Assembly (NCBI GenBank): GCA_004352715.1
Contig: SCFE01000005.1
Coordinates: 2,922,266-2,986,265, forward strand
Length of the DNA: 64,000 bases
Origin: Hofstenia miamia
Lineage: Eukaryota; Xenacoelomorpha; Acoela
Reading direction: 5' to 3'
Below are positions 23,221-35,170 of the stretch, piece by piece. Under the pieces are notes generated by a model. That model was given only the letters and a program-made list of their open reading frames with translations, had not been told where the DNA came from and made no database searches. Each line of letters starts with the position of its first letter. Position 1 is the first letter of the stretch. A program made the translations under genes and the position numbers.

Positions 23221-24264
23221 GCATATATCTAAATGCAGTCAAAGTTATTTGTTGCTTCCATGGGTTCAAATACATATTCATGAACATGGAGAGAAATATA
23301 TATTTTTAAATGATCGACATTTTTAAAAAAAATTGTTTATCTTTTCCCTACAAATTCAGCCAAAGGAATATGCTTTAATAGAAAGTGTTCAACATTGCAT
23401 TAAAATATATTCCCAATAGACTTGCCCATCCATCACAATTTTCAAATTTGCTTATGGATGCCAGGCGGTTTAGGATTAAAAACATATAGTTGAGAAATGA
23501 TTTTCTGCCTCAAAGATTTGTCCTGAATAGAATGAAATGCGTTAAAGCTTTCTATAAGTTTAAGGCTCTTTTTAAAGGATTGGAAAATATTATTCAATAA
23601 TTTTTTGATTTAGAATGAATAAATTAATTTTTTCAGAACAAATTTAAATATATTACCCTTTCATCGCTTTGAGAAGAGTTCTTCTATCTTCTCAGATGTT
23701 GCTCGTAGCACTCAAGAGATGCAACCTTTAAATTTAGGTTCCTTTTAAGGCGGAAAGTAAATGAATTTTAGCTTTGATTTTCTTTGAAAGTATAGCTATT
23801 TTTCTTTTATATAGGTTTTGCTGCTTTGTGAATCATTGAGAAAACTAACAAAAATCCTAATGAAAGTAACACTTTAAATTTCCAATATCACTAGCTAAAC
23901 AATTATTGATTATGGCTTAAGCATTAATACTTATTATGTTTGTAGAAATAAAAATATGAAAATTTCAGCAAATTATTTTGAAAAGTGGGACCACTATTCC
24001 AATTCTAAGTCTGAATGCAAATTTGTAAATCTGTAATTTTATGAACAATATGTATGTAGCTCATCTTTGTAAATTTTTTAGGATAATATTTTTAGCGTTA
24101 ATTAGAGTTGAACACTGGCCTAAATTTTTACCACAGCCCCCAGTCCACAAGCAATTTTTTTCACGTGTTGGCCGGGAGCTTCATGGAAATTTGTGGGGCT
24201 AGTAAGTAATTGTAATCTCCAATATAATGGTGTGTGATTCTTTTCTAAAATCAAAGGAAAAGAT
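23221..24264. other. No gene recognised
   Basis: AT-rich with no ORF of note and no known motif. Confidence 0.4.
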
Positions 24265-24287
24265 GTATATATATATATATATATATA
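24265..24287. repeat. (TA)n microsatellite at MITE edge
   Basis: TA run directly left of the MITE. Its last TA can serve as the target duplication. Confidence 0.9.
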
Positions 24288-24508
24288 CTATCTGTAACAA
24301 AAGTTTAAGACCAATTAATTTCTCTAGGAGACTGATGCAAAAAGAAAAATAAAATTTTTTTGTATTTATTACGTTACGATAACAATCTCTAATGTAAAAA
24401 ATATAAAAACTAATAAAGTGTACTCAAATTTTTAATAATATGTTGGCCCATCCCGATTTCGGATAACCTCCTATATATGTTATGGTCTTAAACTTTTGTT
24501 ACAGGCTG
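24288..24508. mobile_element. Tc1/mariner-type MITE, 221 bp
   Basis: The left end CTATCTGTAACAAAAGTTTA and the inverted right end CAGCCTGTAACAAAAGTTTA continue as matching repeats of about 25 bp (next bases AGACCA). TA lies on both sides (24286-24287 and 24509-24510), the target used by Tc1/mariner elements. No coding capacity. Confidence 0.8.
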
Positions 24509-24610
24509 TAAACATATAAACATATCTATATATATTTTTTTCTTGTTGCTTGAATACTAAGCTTCCTTATCATTTTATGAAAAAACAACGAAAATTTTAA
24601 TTGAGAGTAC

Positions 24611-24637
24611 TTTCGGTACTTACTGTACCATCGTCAG
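24611..24637 (-). other. Hammerhead-like motif
   Basis: On the minus strand CTGACGA is followed by one extra base, a perfect GGTAC/GTACC hairpin with an AGTAA loop, and GAAA. This resembles the catalytic core of the hammerhead ribozymes known from Penelope-like elements. The extra base before stem II, and the lack of clear stems I and III, weaken the case. Confidence 0.25.
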
Positions 24638-24649
24638 TCGAAAAACAAA

Positions 24650-25020
24650 AATTATTTGGTGGTAAAATTATAAATTTACAAATTATTAATTAAACTAAAA
24701 TAGGTGAATAGTTTGATGACACTTTGTATTTAAATTAGGTTTCTCTTCCTTAATATATATTGATTCTGCGATCTTGGTGCATTTGTGTTTCATTAAAATA
24801 TTAANTCCGAATTTAAAATTGGTATAATTCTTGATTCCCTTAGTTTTCTATTTAAATTATATATAGATTTCTTAAGACGTGATTCGTGCCGTTTAATAAA
24901 AGGTAGTTTCCAAAAAATATTATCTTTGTGTTCTTGTGAATTGTATTTTAATGAAGAGGATGTTATAGAGCTTCTTTTGATGTTTTTTGAAATAATTTTT
25001 CAGGATACCAATTAGATCTT
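24650..25020 (-). pseudogene. Penelope-like element fossil (linker and GIY-YIG end)
   Basis: Minus-strand frames give WKLPFIKRHESRLKKSIYN (about 24950-24860), like the segment between RT and endonuclease in Penelope-like elements. After a frame break, KIAESIYIKEEKPNLN (about 24780-24727) follows, like the end of their GIY-YIG endonuclease. The catalytic GIY-YIG core is not visible. A single undetermined base is at 24805. The hammerhead-like motif follows downstream in the same orientation. Confidence 0.5.
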
Positions 25021-25084
25021 AGATTTTCAAATATTTTATCAAAAGCCTTTGTATGTACATTGTAGTTAGATTATGTTTTACTAT

Positions 25085-25109
<25 letters not shown>
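25085..25109. repeat. (TA)n microsatellite
   Basis: About 25 bp of TA repeat, with further TATATG units after it. The 800 bp that follow hold only chance ORFs. Confidence 0.9.
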
Positions 25110-25117
<8 letters not shown>

Positions 25118-25911
25118 GCATCTATATATGAAATTGCGTAAATTTGATGAAAAATCAAGAAACATTTTGGATTCGAACCCAAATTTTTTTCTATCAAAAT
25201 TCTGCAAATTGACGAGAGGCGCACTACCTGATAATAGCTAGAGTAAATAGAGAAATCTATCTAAGTCATTATTCTGAAGTTATATATGAGCAAATCAGGA
25301 TTTGGAAAAATTGATATTATTATTGGCAATGAACTAACCATTAGTATTTGCATTAAAATTTTTTAACAGCATTTTAAAATTTGTGAGCAATATCTGTTCC
25401 TGTGCGCCTTTTAATATTATAATCAATGCAAGTAGTTACAAATATAGGTATTTGGATAAATTTTTTGCTTATCAAATTTATGCTATTACCTGTTGCCTTT
25501 TAGGAATTTCTCAATCTTACTGTATATATGTAAGCATATAATGGCAAGAGTAGTTAGAATGACCTTTAACACATCAGACAATAATCATTGAAAATGTCAT
25601 TTTCATTCATTTAAAATTAGTTCATTTAAAATTCACTTATTAAATTTAACAAGCACTTTCAAAAATAGCATTCATGCTTTAACTTGCTTAGTAGTCCGGC
25701 ATTATTGTGGTTGTTGAAAATGTGTAGATTCAGAGTTGCCATAAGGGAAGCAAAATCAGGAAAATCGAAGATTAGAAGTTCTCCAAAGAAAATTCAGCAA
25801 CTTAGATATAGTACTTTTATAATTTTCAAACGCAAAAATTGCGTTTCCAACTTTTGCATATGTTAGCTAATTGGAAAAGCAGGTTGGTTTATCTTTTCTT
25901 TAATTAACAGA

Positions 25912-25962
25912 CTGGTGTGATGGGGTGGGCATCCCCGCCCCACATACGAGGCCAGTCTTAAT
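25912..25962. repeat. GC-rich imperfect hairpin
   Basis: ACTGG...CCAGT encloses TGTGATGGGGTGGG and CCCGCCCCACATA-like arms. This could be the end or core of a short DNA element. Another GGGGTGG-rich patch lies near 26470-26515. Confidence 0.4.
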
Positions 25963-26096
25963 TTCAATCCCCATGAAGAATTGCTGTGATTTGAGGCGTA
26001 AATATATTATTGGTTTTTACATGCTACTGTCAATATTTTTTTTGATTTGTGAAATTTAGCGTTGTAATTCAGTGCTAAAAATAAATTCATTATTGT

Positions 26097-26339
26097 ATGG
26101 TAATTCGTAAATATCGCCATATATGTCAGTTTTATTCTCAAGATACACATTTTGAGGAGTTGATAAACGTCATTGAGATTTCCCCTTTTGCAAAGGGAAA
26201 GAGGATCTTGTCCCTGTCCATTTCATCTGCGTTTGTTGAAAAACTTTTCCGAAGCAATGGGCTGATTTTATCAAAACTTTGCCGCAAGATAAAGCCCAAT
26301 TGTCCTCGTATTTTTGGTTCTTATAAAAAATTGCAATAA
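26097..26339 (+). pseudogene. Possible hAT dimerisation-domain fossil
   Basis: 80 codons. Residues about 20-60 (FEELINVIEI, then ISSAFVEKLF) resemble the hAT C-terminal dimerisation region, where an S-x-AFVERxFS pattern is common. No upstream transposase or terminal repeats were found. If real, it is a short fragment unrelated to the hAT at 7.2 kb. Confidence 0.3.
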
Positions 26340-27071
26340 TATGCAAAATTTGATGAAAAAACTGCCAATTATTTTTTCTAACTCAGTTGCACATTTCAAA
26401 AAAGCATTTTTGCGAAACCGATTATTATTATTTTTCTTATACACTATTAAATTTTTTAATCTTTGATCTTGCGGGGTGGATCCACATATTTTATCCTCTG
26501 CTAGGCGGGGTGGGTTGCAGGAGTAGAATATTGCCTCCGCAACAAGCCTGGCAATTAAGCACTTGAAATTGTGCTACAATTAAATGCTTTTAATGTACAC
26601 TCAACTGTGTTATAATTGCTGTAAAGTATGCAGAGAGCATCACTTATTTAGGCTGCTTGAACGCAAAAACCTGTGTATGAATTAATCGATAATGTTAAAA
26701 TAATACATGAATACATTTTTTCGGAATTAACTTTAAATTTGAATGAGATTTAAATCGTTTGAATTAGTATCAGTTTTATGTCTCGAGCTATTTACTTGTT
26801 GACTAAGAATTTGAAAAATTATAAGAAAAAATTACAAAATTTTAATAAAATTTTTGTGTAAATATATGTGTATTAAGTAAGTTTTTCTTGATTTAGCAAT
26901 AACAAATTGATGTAGAATATTTTACTAAATATTAAAATCCCGTTACATAATATTGAACTAGAAGTTCTCTCTCAACATTGTTTACAATTACTTGTTCAAT
27001 TGCCCATTGATGGAAAGAAAATCCCTCTGCCTTGTAAAAATTATTTAACAATAGCTTATCTGAAAGTACAG

Positions 27072-27440
27072 TTACAACATGAACTTGCTAAAATTGAATT
27101 GCAAAATTTGAAAGCATGAATTTGTACAGAAATGATTACCAAAGAATTGATCTGACAAAAAAGTGATTTTAAGGACATAATTAAAGTAAGGCTGAAGAAA
27201 ACTCAACGGAATGTAAAGTAAGTATCCCAAATATTTGCTCACAAATGGCATCATTGAGGTTAGAATACCAAACATGTCCGTTGGTTCCACAGCAAGAACA
27301 ACAGTGTGCGCATTTGCATTGATATGATTGTGAAATACAATCGAAATCATTACCCACGACAGTAAATTACGAAGGTTGAGATCTGGATATATTATTTGTA
27401 GCCAAAATACTAGGCTGGAGATTACGCTTCAAAAGCCACA
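27072..27440 (-). other. Membrane-protein-like open frame, possible exon
   Basis: The minus-strand frame can be extended upstream of the ATG at 27350 to a possible acceptor (CTCCAG near 27420). It encodes several hydrophobic stretches around FWLQIIYPDL, HNHINANAHTVVLAVE and YLGYLLYIPLSF. The layout faintly recalls small multi-pass proteins of the rolling-stone or AIG1/ADTRP type, but no diagnostic motif confirms it and no donor was found. It may be chance. Confidence 0.2.
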
Positions 27441-29008
27441 AATGTAAAAATAGTGTTCAACCCAAGGAAAAGCTTAGCTGTAATATTGCTAAGTCCCATG
27501 TATCAAAAAGAACTGTTGGAAAGATGTCTCAATTGTATTTGATTGCGCCTAGCGACTACTATTTGTTTTCTTTCAATAAAATCATCATTCATGGGGAAAT
27601 CATTTAATTGTCAAGGAGTTGTGAAGTTGGGGTTGATGAATAGACGCAGTCCAAAAACACGAGGTTATTTACTGATGGTATCAATAAATTACTAGAAAAA
27701 TGGCAAAAAATATTAAATTCAGAAGACAACGATTAATTAACATAGTAGCAGATGTAGCATCGGACACTGGTCTGCGCTTGGTTGTTTCTGTAGAATTTAG
27801 ATCAAATCAATAAAACATCCAATTATTTTTCGTTTATTATCTGTACATTAAATTTATCTGCTACAGACCCAGCACTTGGTGAGCCGTGCACTGTCTTTAG
27901 ATAACTATATTCTGAATGACTTGATCTATATTCATTAAAGTTTTCATGTTACATTAAGAACTGTTTTATTCATTTTCACTACCTTAGTAGTAGTAGTAGA
28001 GATGTAAATAAGCCTGGAAACCAAATGGGTTTGGATTTTAAATAAAGTTGTGGGAATATCTGCCCCTAAAAATTTAAAATTTGGGTTTATTTTATCTAAC
28101 AAAATTAGGTTTTTACCTTTCATTTTGAACTCTTAACGAACTTGGGATACGAAGTTATATTTTTAGTTCAAACTTCGGGCGTAGCTCCTGTGAAATGTGA
28201 TGCAGACTGAAAATAAGGTTCATTTTCATCACCGAGTTTTTCCAAGCATTTGGAATTTTCACCTTTGTTGTGCGTGGTTTGTTGGGATGACTAAGAGTGG
28301 GGTCAGACATGGGTATGGTATGTGTGGTTGCAAAATTTGGCCGAACTTTCAATAAACCTTGATTAACTATGCAATCAACCCAAATGTAGTCAATGCTATA
28401 GAATTATAGCAAATTTGTAGAAAAACATAATATAAATTTCTATATTTTTAAATTTTATCCATTCGTTTTATATTTTCTTTTAAAACTCCATTCAGGTTTT
28501 TCAAAACCAGTTTGAGTAATAGTTTTATTAAAAATTTTTAAAACATATATTTTCATTTTCGTTATATTCATGCAAAGAAGATTGCTCAAGTTTTTGTGTG
28601 GTATAATTTGTGACTTTTTTGTTCAATGTTATATATGTTATGCAACAACAAATTTTGCTCTTGTCATAGGTTGGTTGTGATGTCCACGAATACCATAATT
28701 TTGAATATTAGTTCATAAGAAAATTGTGAATATATATTATCATAATCAGTTAAATTTTTACTCCATTCAAAACTGTTGCAGTGTAGCATTCAAGTGAATC
28801 CTGAAAAGTTTGTCAAACTTTGAATTTGACAGCTCTGAATTTATTCTCACACTTAACATGGACTTCTGAGATATGAAGCGCCTTGGAAGAGACGCGATTT
28901 TCCCAAAAACCCGTTGAGGCCAATGGTTATTAATATTTACAGTTTTTCATGGAAGCAATTAGTTCCTGAGCGTTAAAAAAGGATTTATTACAATTATGAA
29001 AACCTTCA

Positions 29009-29012
<4 letters not shown>
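27441..29012. other. No gene recognised
   Basis: AT-rich with short chance ORFs only. Confidence 0.4.

Positions 29013-29043
<31 letters not shown>
29013..29043. repeat. (TA)n microsatellite
   Basis: About 31 bp of TA repeat. Minus-strand ORFs after it (29310-29597, 29987-30229) have no recognisable motif. Confidence 0.95.
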
Positions 29044-29046
<3 letters not shown>

Positions 29047-30398
29047 TCCAATATCAATATCTGCTAAAAAATTAATGTAATAAACATTGTTTTTGACGCA
29101 TTTTTGGTAAAAATTTCTGTGAAAATACTGCACCGAAATTGCTAAAATTTTCATGTTCTAGTTGATGATAATTATTTTTAACATTTTTTGAAAAACAATT
29201 TAGCAATTTGCTTAACCGAACGTTTATTATTTTATGACCAATATTTTACATTTAGCAGTGGATAATGATTTTGGAAATGAATTGCTTAGAGCTTGAGTAA
29301 AGTATTCTTTTAGAAAACGATAAATTGTTTTGCTTGAAGTGCAAAGTTTCTCAAAATGTATGTAAGCAGAGGTTGGCACAGTAAGTATATAACCAAAAGA
29401 CTGCTTACATAATCTTCTACGATTAACAATTTTGAAATATGATATTTATTTGATATATTAGAATCTAAAAAAACTTCTGATGAAAGTAGAAATTCACGAC
29501 AATACTTGTATTTATTGGTTAGATAAACTGAGTGTCCAAACCGTCCATTCAAATAATAGAGACCACAAATGTTCATCTTCAATAATGACATTATCAATGT
29601 TGTTGAAAATATCTGATAATCAATTAAAAAAATGGACTTTTGATATCAGCTAAAAAACATATAGGAGACGATATAAATTCATTCAAGTGATTGTGCAAGA
29701 GAAACTAGGCAGACATTTTTCTTGCATCAGGTACCCTTTTAACATTCACATAGTAATCTCCACCATTCATTCGTTTTTAGGATACAAACCTACTTTCCAA
29801 GAAATCTGAAGAACAAAATGAAGTTGAAACAAATTTATGCTTCATTTCACCTAGTAAACTAAAACACAGAGAGTTGATGAAGTAACTATAAATTCATCAA
29901 GTGCCCAATTTGAAAAGTTAAAGAAAATTACAAAATTCTTGAAGAAACATTTTTCAAATACAATCTTTTCGTAATAGAATTAACATTCAATTCAAGAAAA
30001 TCAAAAGTATCTTTAAACGTAGTGAGTATACATTAGAATTGATGTCTGACAGAAGATCTGAAAATCTGTAATAGTGTCTGCGTCTTGAAATTGGAATTTG
30101 ATCGACTACACAAAATGATGTTGAATCAATTCTATTGCAGGAACAGGTTTGCTGTAACAATGGAAAATATTTGAAAACATAGTTAAGCAACATACGTATG
30201 TCTTCTTTTCTTAACGGTTGGTGTGCCACGAAATAAATATTGCGTTATCTGCCATAGGGGTATTACATACCAAATCATAGAAACTGTAAAAAAAGAACTG
30301 TTCGCAAATAATTGCTCTTAATATAATTTTTCATTGAAGCAAATTATAATTTAGTTATTTAATATAATCTTTTTAGTTCACAGGTACACATTCACGCA

Positions 30399-30400
<2 letters not shown>

Positions 30401-30477
<77 letters not shown>

Positions 30478-30482
30478 TATGT
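30401..30482. repeat. Long (TA)n microsatellite
   Basis: About 80 bp of TA repeat with small interruptions, the longest in the window. Confidence 0.95.
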
Positions 30483-30544
30483 ATGCAGATACCCTTAAAA
30501 ATTTTACAAAAATTTTTTATTGAGTATAATTGCAGCATTCACAA

Positions 30545-30640
30545 CAAATTTAAGCTTGGTGATTATTACATTTGGTGCATGCATAGAAAGTCTTTCTATC
30601 AAGTTTAAACGGACAAAAATGGCAGTGCAAACTTTTTGAC
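30545..30640 (-). pseudogene. Possible piggyBac C-terminal Cys-rich domain
   Basis: The minus-strand translation contains CHFCPFKLDRKTFYACTKCN. The pattern C-x2-C-x4-DRKT-x3-C-x2-C resembles the cysteine-rich end of piggyBac transposases. No upstream catalytic region was recognised in 30.7-31.9 kb and no terminal repeats were seen. It is a short fossil at best. Confidence 0.35.
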
Positions 30641-31913
30641 ATTCAATTTTGAAACGATCTTATGCATTCCTATTCTCATTATTTGTGGTATTAACAGGTA
30701 GGTACGTGCATTGTATATTCTTGAAGGACACATGAAGATGAGGTCAATTGAAAAGAAGCATTTTATTTTGTAGTGTTATTCAAACAAAGAAATATTATTT
30801 AAAATTTGTCATTATAATATGATAGTACAAATAATAGCTAAAACGTTTTTGTACATTAGTAAGTTATCAAGCTTCCTTAATTTTTCTGAGTTTTGTGTCA
30901 AGACTTAGGTCTTAAGAGTCAAGAATCAACCTCACTTGAAGAGTTCCCATTTGTGAGCAAGTCATCCATTTAGGGAAATATACATTAAAGAGCAAATATT
31001 GCTCTCAAGCATTTGCATATGAGATGTGAAAATCCTCATTCTGCTTCACAACTACTAATTGGCATTAAACCAAATACTCTAGTATTTAAACGTTTTTGAA
31101 TAAGATTTGGAACAGTTCTTTTGTCACTGCAATACTGTAGATAATCTGAGATAACATTATTTGTATTCAAACTGAAACATATACAGATCTTTAATAAGTT
31201 TTCCTCACTATCCATCCTGAGGAGAATGTATATTCATCATGAGGCCATCTTTGAGGTATAATGTCCATTATTTACGCAAATTGTATATGTCATTTTTTAG
31301 TCCTAAATGTAATGGTAAACATTTTTTTACATACATATTTTTGAATTATTTTAAATATGAAAGAAATACAAGTTTGAATGAATCTTCTTTTTAAGTATTA
31401 ATAATCAATTTTTTTAAATGTTTTTAAACAAATGTCTATATTTTTAAACTATTTTAAAGCTCCTTTTCTCCTGAAAATTTCACTTTTGACTGGGTTGTAA
31501 AATAATGCTTTTACAACAGTATGAAGCTAAGCAAAAACCTTTCCAAATAAGAAACAAAGAGTAAGCTTAGAAAGCATTTGCCAAGACTAAAACCATTCTG
31601 TATGAAATGCCAACAATTATATTTTTTTAACATTCTCCTTGTTGTCCTGGAAAAACAAAAATATCATATTAGCAATTCTTCATTATTAGCAGAGTTGTTA
31701 TCACAGTGCCTTATTCCTATATGTCTTTGCATATGATCTGACTTGTCTGAATCACAATATTGGAGAATCTGTACACTGCTCTAGATGATAACAAGGCGAT
31801 ACCATTGGTTGGTGCGTAGTATCAAGAATTGCGGACACGATTCCACTTTAATACTATCATGTTTAATTAATTGTATTCTGTAACTGTCATTAACTTAAAC
31901 TAACTAATTCTTC
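30641..31913. other. No gene recognised
   Basis: AT-rich. Only short frames, none with a known motif. Confidence 0.4.
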
Positions 31914-32768
31914 TTTAGATCGTTAGATGTTTGCAGGGACGAGGCCCGAAGTGGCTCCATGCAGCAAGAGATGAGAAGGGCTAGTTGGTGATTACTTCCA
32001 CGTGAGGAGATCAAGCCATGACTCACTGGACCTCTCAGTGTGCGATGTATGCTTAATTTATTTAGTGCATTGATTGCCCATATCAATTGTTAAACCATAA
32101 ATAAGAGAAGTGCACAACAAGACTGCTTTAGCTTGTTGTAATCCCAACATGTAAATAGCCTTACATTAAATAAATACATAACAATCCTACGGAATACATA
32201 TGTGAGCATTCAATTTTGTCAGCAGAAATGGAATGGTTCTAGGTTCAGTGGTTAAGTCTTTGTGATGGGTCGTTGAGTTAGTAATTCTTTCACACATGTA
32301 GTAAATATTGGGGCTTGTAGGCACCTAGTATGGATAATAAGGTTTATCATAATATCATAAACAGATGATTAGTCTAGGGGTTGCTTTCCAGCTATTTGTT
32401 GAAAATTTGTTATTCATAGGAACCAAAGAGCACACTTTCGTTCCAAGCACCCAGCTGCACTGCATGACGAATAGCTGCGTGTGTGTGTGGCTCAGAATGT
32501 CCTTTAACTGAATGTGGGGATCACTTGAGAACTACTCATTTGCTCGAACAATTTAGCTTTCCATTTGCATTAATAATCAAACCTGAATACAAAAATACAA
32601 GATAAATCCATTGAAAATTAATTCATCATAATCTGATTTGGTTACATGATATTTATATTAGAAATTGTACAAACATTTAAATATCTAGTAAGTACCTGTC
32701 TTTCAATGTTTACATTTGCTACATCTACTAATTATGCAACATCACTCTTAGGTAATATTAATTAGTGT
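31914..32768 (-). mobile_element. LTR, subfamily II, sense minus, truncated
   Basis: It shares ordered blocks with the LTR at 41098-42105: the AAGTGG...CTCCATGCA start, TTTAGTGCATTGATTG, CTTTAGCTTGTTGT, ACAATTTAGCTTTCCAT, AGTACCTGT and the ending ATTATGCAACATCA...TTAATTAGTGTA. Divergence is substantial. Its last bases overlap the first bases (TGTA) of the next LTR. The ORF at 31904-32086 is a shadow. Confidence 0.6.
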
Positions 32769-34206
32769 AGCATCATCCAAAAAGGCAACTAAAGCTGAAT
32801 CACGTCGAATGATTATTAATTGAAATTGATTGTAAAAATTTAGTTAATGAACTTTAGTTTATTTTTGTAAAATGCAACTAAGATTTAATATTGGTCAAAA
32901 TAAGAAACTTGTTAGCCGATCAAGAGATAATTGACAAATTAAATTGAGCAAACTAATGCTTACGTATGAATNNNNNNNNNNNNNNNNNNNNNNNNNNNNN
33001 NNNNNNNNNNNNNNNNNNNNNNNNNNNNNNNNNNNNNNNNNNNNNNNNNNNNNNNNNNNNNNNNNNNNNNNNNNNNNNNNNNNNNNNNNNNNNNNNNNNN
33101 NNNNNNNNNNNNNNNNNNNNNNNNNNNNNNNNNNNNNNNNNNNNNNNNNNNNNNNNNNNNNNNNNNNNNNNNNNNNNNNNNNNNNNNNNNNNNNNNNNNN
33201 NNNNNNNNNNNNNNNNNNNNNNNNNNNNNNNNNNNNNNNNNNNNNNNNNNNNNNNNNNNNNNNNNNNNNNNNNNNNNNNNNNNNNNNNNNNNNNNNNNNN
33301 NNNNNNNNNNNNNNNNNNNNNNNNNNNNNNNNNNNNNNNNNNNNNNNNNNNNNNNNNNNNNNNNNNNNNNNNNNNNNNNNNNNNNNNNNNNNNNNNNNNN
33401 NNNNNNNNNNNNNNNNNNNNNNNNNNNNNNNNNNNNNNNNNNNNNNNNNNNNNNNNNNNNNNNNNNNNNNNNNNNNNNNNNNNNNNNNNNNNNNNNNNNN
33501 NNNNNNNNNNNNNNNNNNNNNNNNNNNNNNNNNNNNNNNNNNNNNNNNNNNNNNNNNNNNNNNNNNNNNNNNNNNNNNNNNNNNNNNNNNNNNNNNNNNN
33601 NNNNNNNNNNNNNNNNNNNNNNNNNNNNNNNNNNNNNNNNNNNNNNNNNNNNNNNNNNNNNNNNNNNNNNNNNNNNNNNNNNNNNNNNNNNNNNNNNNNN
33701 NNNNNNNNNNNNNNNNNNNNNNNNNNNNNNNNNNNNNNNNNNNNNNNNNNNNNNNNNNNNNNNNNNNNNNNNNNNNNNNNNNNNNNNNNNNNNNNNNNNN
33801 NNNNNNNNNNNNNNNNNNNNNNNNNNNNNNNNNNNNNNNNNNNNNNNNNNNNNNNNNNNNNNNNNNNNNNNNNNNNNNNNNNNNNNNNNNNNNNNNNNNN
33901 NNNNNNNNNNNNNNNNNNNNNNNNNNNNNNNNNNNNNNNNNNNNNNNNNNNNNNNNNNNNNNNNNNNNNNNGGTTGTGGAGATTGGCTTCGGGCAGTAGC
34001 CCATGGAAGAACTGAAGAGGAAACATCTTACTGAGGAAACATCTTACTGCTTTGTCACCTAAACAGTGATAGTCAATACTCAATTATTTGATTAACATAA
34101 CTAGTTAATAAAATTCAACAACTTGGTAACACCTCCCCTGAGATTTACTGAGCACTCATTATCAGTAATCAGACACAGCGTAATAAGCTAGCTGGAGGAT
34201 GTTACA
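32766..34206 (+). mobile_element. LTR, subfamily I, sense plus, containing a gap
   Basis: Begins TGTAGCATCATCC and ends GGAGGATGTTACA, the terminal inverted repeats of this LTR family. The first 205 bp are about 98% identical by eye to the inverted LTR at 58817-59968. The second part matches more loosely and carries a 16-bp tandem duplication (GAGGAAACATCTTACT, 34017-34048). The 1000-N gap lies inside. No matching target duplication was found (TTAG left, ATTG right). Confidence 0.8.
32972..33971. other. Assembly gap (1000 N)
   Basis: Exactly 1000 N inside an LTR. By comparison with the complete LTR at 58.8 kb, the missing part should be about 0.7 kb. Confidence 0.99.
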
Positions 34207-34868
34207 ATTGTATTTAGATCAATTAGATTAATTTAAATTTATTGTATTATGCAACTAAGAAACAAAATGTGTCAAAAACGAGAGATTAGTATCAATCAAT
34301 AAAAATACTTTTGGCAAAACAAGGGGGTGAAATCGCTTCCATTATTTTAGCAACCATCTTGGCAGAAGAAAAGTTTAAATTTGAAATCAACAGGTACTAT
34401 AAATACAAATTGAATACTGTAAGCAATTGATAAAGAATTTTATTTGGCATTATTATTTTTTCCTACTACAATGGTTTGATTATTTAATACAATGTTGAGC
34501 TAATCAGGTGGTGTTTAGTAGTGGTCAGGATCCATTGCAGAGATTGATTCAAGGGTCCCTGTGCCAGACCATGAAAGTGCACATAAGTTAGGTATAGGAG
34601 TTTTTCTCTCTATTAGCCAACTAGCAATCACTTAATACATGTATCAAAATATGTAACTATGAACAAATTGTTGGATGACTGAAACCGAGGAAATATATTA
34701 ATACTATTTTAGATCCAAATTAATGACCAATAAATCACTGATAAAGTGACCACAAATGTATTAATTTATAAATATAAGTTAGGGAGCTGCTCAATACTAA
34801 TAAATTTAGAAACACCAATATATTTTGGTAATGTCTACATGTAATATTAAATTAGCAGCTATTCTGCT
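34207..34868 (+). mobile_element. LTR fragment, subfamily I, sense plus
   Basis: Starts ATTGTATTTAGATCAATTAG immediately after the previous LTR and is collinear with 35173 onward. Shared blocks include GCAACTAAGAAACAAAATGTGTC, CCATCTTGGCAGA, AAATCAACAGGTACT and the GTGGTGTTTAGTAGTGGTC / GGTGTAGGAGTTTTTCTCT block. About 85 bp of LTR start and the last third are absent. Confidence 0.7.
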
Positions 34869-34964
34869 GTGCTTGCCAGTTTTCTTTTTATGATCTTCTT
34901 CGATGTGAGCCATGGCTGGTTTTGAAGCTGTTTCATCCATGCCTCAGATGTTGCTCCCCAATTT

Positions 34965-35166
34965 AGGTAGTGTCGCCTTGCATGGTAAAGTATCATTAGT
35001 TGTCAGTTGTGGTAAAATCAAACTTTCATACTTGGGTTTGTTGTGATTTTTCACTATGTCTTCCTCCTGCAGTTGAATTGTCACTGCGTTTGTGATCTCA
35101 TTAATAATTTTTTGTTTTTCAGCAGCTGAGTCTTCATCAGATTCCTCATCATCAAAGAAATGATGA
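34965..35166 (-). pseudogene. Inverted gag fragment
   Basis: On the minus strand these 200 bp match the gag of element 1 (plus strand 37068-37255) at roughly 90% by eye. They encode EESDEDS, KQKIINEIT and the QLQEEDIVKNHNKPKYESLI segment that precedes the capsid-like region. The piece lies between two plus-sense LTR fragments, so the local order is rearranged. The adjoining 34869-34964 is unassigned. Confidence 0.75.
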
Positions 35167-35170
35167 CTAA

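Noticed and set aside
29310-30229. Minus-strand frames at 29310-29597 and 29987-30229 as exons of one gene
   Set aside because: No conserved motif and no convincing splice partners; length is within chance for this composition.
32228-32300. TTCAGTGGTTAAGTC resembling a tRNA A box
   Set aside because: No B box, no cloverleaf arms, and it lies in an LTR with homologous copies.
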